DNA from: Phycisphaerae bacterium
Lineage (GTDB): Bacteria > Planctomycetota > Phycisphaerae > Tepidisphaerales > Tepidisphaeraceae
Length of the DNA: 6,955 nt
Reading direction: 5' to 3'
Assembly (NCBI GenBank): GCA_014380825.1
Contig: JACMJD010000536.1
Coordinates: 1 to 6,955 of the forward strand
Shown: piece after piece, positions 3,584-6,955 of the stretch
Numbering within the stretch: position 1 is the first letter of the stretch
How the letters are laid out: every line of letters begins with the position of its first letter
Notes under the pieces: model-generated
What the model saw: only the letters and a program-made list of their open reading frames with translations
Databases searched by the model: none
What the model was told of the DNA's origin: nothing
Position numbers and translations under genes: made by a program

Positions 3584-5503
3584 TTAGCCTAAGAAATCCA
3601 TCAGCGACAGATTCAGCACCTTCTGTGCGGTCGCCATGCTCGCCTGAAGCGTTGTCTGTAATGTTTGAAACTGCGCAATCGCCTGCGTGTAGTCTGTGTC
3701 TTCTACGTTCGACAGCAATGACTTCGTCGCGATGTTCTGATCTTCCAGGCGTTCCTGCCGCGTCTCCATCTCTTGCACCCGCGCACCGGTTTCGCCGCGG
3801 ATCTGAACGATGCGGTCGTAGTCTGCTTTCAGTCCCTCGGCTGCCGCGGTAATCGCCTGCTGATCGTTGTTCGTCAGCGCATTGACCAGCTTCGACAGAT
3901 TGCTGAACACGCCGACCGCGGTGACACCGTTCACATCATTTCCGGTGATGACCGTGCCGCTTGCCGGCTTAGCGATCCCAAGATCGTTCGCAGCTTCAGA
4001 AAAGTTCAGCGCGCTCACCGCGAGGGTGAACGCGCCGGCCGCGGTATCGGTCAGCACGATTCCGTTGCCCGTCGTCGCGAAACTCGCGGTCACGCCTGCG
4101 CTCGCGCCAGTATTGATCGCATTGATGACGTCCTGAATCGTGCTCAACCCAGTCAGGTCGAGATCGAACGCGACGCCATCGCTGTCGGTGATCCGTACAT
4201 CACTTCCCGCCACCGTTCGCACACCCTCGCCGCCGTTCAATTCGGTCAGCGGACTGGTGGGTTGGAAGCTGCGAACCCCCAGGTCGGCCGCGCTCGTGCC
4301 GCCGAGCTCGGCGATCGTCAGCGACGTGCCTTGAGTCGTGTTGAGGATGTCGATCCCGTTGCCGGCCGCGTTGACCTGCGCGCGGACCCCGGTGTTCGAA
4401 CCGTTCACGCGATTCAGCAGATCCTCAATTGTTGCCGCGCCGGCTAGATCGATAGTCGCGCTGGCCTGGCCGTTAGTGATTTTGAATCCGGTAAGATCGA
4501 TTCCAGCCCCGCCGCGCAAACCCGCCAGCGGCGTGAGGTTCGTCAGCACGGGCAACACATCCGCACCATCCAGCGCCACACCCGCACCCGCACCGGCCGC
4601 GTTAAGAATTCCTAGGTCTGCCGCCGTCGAACCGCCACCCACTTCGTTCACGCTGATGTTGTCCGCGCCGCCAGCGCTGAGCTCGATCGATACGCCATCA
4701 CCCGCGATCGAAGCGGCGACCGTGCCGACACCAGCGTTGTTGATCGAGTTGATCACGTCGCCGATTGTGTCCGCCGTCGACAGATCAACCGTGGCCGACG
4801 TCGTGCCATCGCTTACCTGGATCGAGCCGAGCCGCACGCCATCGTCGGTTGCGCCTCGTAGATCAGTGATGCGCGTCGCCAGCGAGATCGTCGGCGACAA
4901 ATCCGCATCGCCGCGCACACGCGTCGAGGGCGCGCCGAAGATCTTTCCGCCATCCACCTGGAATTTCAGGATAATGCTCTCGTCATATTGATTGGTCAGC
5001 GACGTATTCGACCCCGCGAACTTCACGCCGCCGTTCTCTTCGACGAACGGCATTTCCGTCGCGCGATCGCCGGCGAACAGGAACACGCCGTTCAATTGCT
5101 TGTTCGACAGACTGAGCGCCTGATTGAAAACGCTCTGCGCCACCTCGGCGGCCGCCTTGCGCTGATCGTTCGTTACATCGGATCCGATGTTGGACGATGC
5201 GATCGACTGCGCCTGTTCGAGCAGCGTGGTCATCTCGCCCAGGGAAGAATCGACTTCGCTGAGCTGGCTCTGCGCCTGCTTGAGATTCTCTGCATATGAC
5301 AGCCGCGACTCCAGCGTCTTGCGAAGCTGCTGCGCGATCGCCGCCGCCCCGGGATCATCGCTGGGCGAATTGATCCGCTTGCCGGTCGAGAGCTGATTCT
5401 GCGTTTGCAACAACCGAGCCTGCGTGCCGGCGATGGTCTGCGTGGCGACACTGGTTCGCAGGAGGTTGCTGACGCGCGCGAGTTGTAAGGGAAGTATTGC
5501 CAT
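3584..5503 (-). CDS. flgL: flagellar hook-filament junction protein FlgL (HAP3), enlarged
   Basis: FlgL is the second junction protein, placed between FlgK and the flagellin filament outside the cell. The protein has 639 residues, about twice the common 300. Residues 1-145 are the flagellin-like N-terminal helices, with TQNQLSTGKRINSPSDDPGA (34-53) and SLSNKQLNGVFLFAGDRA (131-148). Residues 532-639 are the C-terminal helices, with SLLSNVEDTDYTQAIAQFQ (595-613) and a final helix ending NLSLMDFLG. The extra length is a centre of three related modules (about 215-300, 327-411 and 420-511), each holding a TI.D(V/L)(I/L)N..N motif and closing in DLG(I/V). The gene starts five bases after the flgK stop; its weak Shine-Dalgarno AGG overlaps the flgK end, suggesting translational coupling. 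Flagellin-family ends and position after flgK favour FlgL over a third flagellin. Confidence 0.93.
   Translation of the reverse strand: MAILPLQLARVSNLLRTSVATQTIAGTQARLLQTQNQLSTGKRINSPSDDPGAAAIAQQLRKTLESRLSYAENLKQAQSQLSEVDSSLGEMTTLLEQAQSIASSNIGSDVTNDQRKAAAEVAQSVFNQALSLSNKQLNGVFLFAGDRATEMPFVEENGGVKFAGSNTSLTNQYDESIILKFQVDGGKIFGAPSTRVRGDADLSPTISLATRITDLRGATDDGVRLGSIQVSDGTTSATVDLSTADTIGDVINSINNAGVGTVAASIAGDGVSIELSAGGADNISVNEVGGGSTAADLGILNAAGAGAGVALDGADVLPVLTNLTPLAGLRGGAGIDLTGFKITNGQASATIDLAGAATIEDLLNRVNGSNTGVRAQVNAAGNGIDILNTTQGTSLTIAELGGTSAADLGVRSFQPTSPLTELNGGEGVRTVAGSDVRITDSDGVAFDLDLTGLSTIQDVINAINTGASAGVTASFATTGNGIVLTDTAAGAFTLAVSALNFSEAANDLGIAKPASGTVITGNDVNGVTAVGVFSNLSKLVNALTNNDQQAITAAAEGLKADYDRIVQIRGETGARVQEMETRQERLEDQNIATKSLLSNVEDTDYTQAIAQFQTLQTTLQASMATAQKVLNLSLMDFLG
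3971..4861 (-). repeat. three tandem protein modules inside FlgL
   Basis: The modules are about 86, 85 and 92 residues long. Aligned anchors are ATVDLSTADTIGDVINSINN, ATIDLAGAATIEDLLNRVNG and FDLDLTGLSTIQDVINAINT, followed by a GDGVSIEL, GNGIDIL or GNGIVLT strand, and then ADLGIL, ADLGVR or NDLGIA. The pattern resembles the short IN-type hook/flagellin surface modules seen in many flagellar proteins. The copies are clearly diverged in protein sequence, so the duplications are old rather than recent. They probably form surface-exposed domains on the junction. Confidence 0.7.
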
Positions 5504-5508
5504 ACCAC

Positions 5509-6955
5509 TTACCTGACCATGTTCATCATCTCGTCCATCAACTCGTTTACGACAGTGATCAATCTTGCGGCGCCTTGGTACGCACGCTGTTGTCGCATCA
5601 GGTTCACCGCTTCTTCATCCAAGCTCACGCCACTTAGTGATTCGCGTTGCGCCTGCAATGTCTGCTGTACAACCGTCGCGGCTTCCGCGCTGTTTTTCGC
5701 GCTGCTCGCGCTGGTGGCAACGCCGTTGACGATGGATTCGTAGTCGTCCTTCAGGCTGTTTCCATTCAGAGCGGCGATCGATTTCGTCTCGAGCGCGGCG
5801 ATTGCCAAGGCGGTCTGGTTGTCGCCCTTCTCGCCATTCCTCGCGGCCGACAGCAGGTTGGGTTGATCGATGATCGATTGGTTCACGCCGATATCCCGCG
5901 CCGTGCTGCCGGTGAAGAACGAATTCATCCCCAGCGCCGCCAGCGCGCCGCTGCTGTCTTGCGAGAAGCTGATCTCCGAATCGCTGCTAGCCGCGGTGAC
6001 GACGAGCTTGCCGGCGTTGATCGATGCGCTCACCCCGGTCACGCCGCTCAGATCGGCCACCAGAGAATTGAGCGTGGTGTCGTTCGCGTTCAAGCCATCG
6101 AGATCAACTTTGACCATCGAGCTGGTCATCAATCCCGTCGTCTTGTTCTTTACATGCACGACAAAGCTGCCGTTGGCTGGCTTGAATTTCAGCCCGCTCT
6201 TCAGGTGATTCAGCGGCAGCGTTGGGTCGTCCACCGTGTTCGTTCCGGTGGTGCTCGTCAGACTTTCCAGACCTTGGCCGGACGAGTGAATCTTGTTCAG
6301 CTCGAAAATCAGACTGCCGGCCACCTGGTCGATATTGTCGGCGACGCCGGAGATCTGCGACTGAACGGCACTGAGCGCGCCGATCTGCCCGGACGCGATG
6401 TTCATCGTCCCGTTGTTCGCCTTGAACACCACCGCGGACGCGAGTTGCGTGCTGGATGAGGCGTCCTTCGTCGTGATGCCGCGATTCTCCGTCGCCATCA
6501 CGAGCGGCTCGGAGCCGACGTACACATCCACCACGCCGTTTTCCTGCTGCACCGTTTTGATATTGACAAGCGTCCCGAGCTGCTTGAGGACCGCATCGCG
6601 CTGATCGCGCAAACCGTTTGCGATTCCCGCGCCGCCTTCGGATTGAATGATCGTGCCGTTCAGATCGGCAACCTGCTGCGCCAGCGCGTTCGCATCTTTC
6701 GCCAGCGCACCGACGCGATCGTTCACGTCGGTTTGCAGATCGGTCAGCTGATTTCGCAAGTGATTCAGAAATGAGCCGACCGACTTACCATTCTGGATCA
6801 CGATTTGCCGCAGGCCAATGTCTTGGGGCTTGTTCGCGAGGCTCGACCAACTGTTGAAAAACGTGCTGAGCTGCGTCGAGAGATCCTGATCGGACAGTTC
6901 GTTGAAGGTAGATTCGATGCGCGACAGCCACTGTTGCGTAACGTCGGCCGACTGC
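5509..6955 (-). CDS. flgK: flagellar hook-filament junction protein FlgK (HAP1), 5' end outside window
   Basis: FlgK caps the hook and forms the first junction layer below FlgL and the filament. The frame is open to the right edge, giving 481 visible residues; a GTG at 6801 is an internal valine codon, since family sequence continues upstream of it. The visible N-terminus reads ESTFNELSDQDLSTQLSTFF, then WSSLANKPQDIGLRQIVIQN, typical of FlgK from about residue 90, so roughly 90 residues are missing. Further signatures are VADLNGTIIQSE (visible 95-106), GLRDQRDAVLKQLG (114-127) and a C-terminus EEAVNLMRQQRAYQGAARLI (447-466) ending MDEMMNMVR. Visible residues 264-351 form a beta-rich insert (KLVVTAASSDSEISFSQDS), a module also met in other FlgK proteins. 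flgL follows after five bases, so the two are almost certainly cotranscribed. The promoter is outside the window. Confidence 0.96.
   Translation of the reverse strand, partial: QSADVTQQWLSRIESTFNELSDQDLSTQLSTFFNSWSSLANKPQDIGLRQIVIQNGKSVGSFLNHLRNQLTDLQTDVNDRVGALAKDANALAQQVADLNGTIIQSEGGAGIANGLRDQRDAVLKQLGTLVNIKTVQQENGVVDVYVGSEPLVMATENRGITTKDASSSTQLASAVVFKANNGTMNIASGQIGALSAVQSQISGVADNIDQVAGSLIFELNKIHSSGQGLESLTSTTGTNTVDDPTLPLNHLKSGLKFKPANGSFVVHVKNKTTGLMTSSMVKVDLDGLNANDTTLNSLVADLSGVTGVSASINAGKLVVTAASSDSEISFSQDSSGALAALGMNSFFTGSTARDIGVNQSIIDQPNLLSAARNGEKGDNQTALAIAALETKSIAALNGNSLKDDYESIVNGVATSASSAKNSAEAATVVQQTLQAQRESLSGVSLDEEAVNLMRQQRAYQGAARLITVVNELMDEMMNMVR

Noticed and set aside
3773..4991. Plus-strand frames of 217-224 codons opposite flgL
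   Set aside because: They mirror the FlgL repeats on the other strand and show no independent family signature.
6799..6801. GTG as the flgK start
   Set aside because: The frame is open for 51 more codons to the window edge, and those codons encode typical FlgK sequence.

Overview
The window is a flagellar filament and hook-junction locus read entirely from the minus strand. In transcription order (right to left) it holds flgK (5' end cut off by the window edge), flgL, fliW, csrA, a complete flagellin gene, and the first 79 codons of a second flagellin gene. Every plus-strand open frame examined overlaps one of these genes and looks like nothing known, so all were treated as shadows. The base composition is moderately GC-rich. 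The flagellin N-termini (MSRINTNVSSLIAQRVLGKN / MARINTNVASLVAQRGLNSS, then GAD(N/D)PAGLIASE), the fliW-csrA pair beside tandem flagellins, and the heptamer-iterated intergenic repeats suggest a planctomycete-like bacterium. That placement is an inference from remembered family resemblance, not a database result.

Layout. 5509-6955: FlgK, missing roughly its first 90 residues. 3584-5503: FlgL, starting 5 nt after flgK and about twice the usual length because of three internal repeats. 3342-3583: a non-coding leader/promoter region with a consensus sigma-54 promoter that abuts the flgL stop codon, a cluster of GCAAC half-sites and palindromes, and a hairpin presenting a near-consensus CsrA target. 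2892-3341: FliW. 2706-2891: a csrA leader dense in GGA triplets. 2379-2705: CsrA with a long disordered tail. 2194-2378: a heptamer-iterated inverted repeat and a flagellin leader with two GGA-in-loop hairpins. 766-2193: flagellin. 664-742: a very strong intrinsic terminator. 240-663: the long leader/promoter region of the second flagellin. 1-239: start of that flagellin.

How it fits together. FlgK and FlgL form the hook-filament junction on which flagellin polymerises. In Bacillus subtilis and relatives, CsrA represses flagellin translation, FliW sequesters CsrA, and unexported flagellin sequesters FliW. The same three partners are adjacent here. The leaders of fliW, csrA and the complete flagellin all carry CsrA-like GGA motifs, most of them in hairpin loops or at the Shine-Dalgarno. 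The likely picture, which is inference, is a sigma-54-started fliW-csrA transcript whose products control the two flagellin mRNAs and also feed back on themselves. No mobile element, CRISPR array, tRNA or rRNA was seen. The components are known families; the unusual points are the regulatory architecture, the CsrA tail, the enlarged FlgL and the heptamer repeats.
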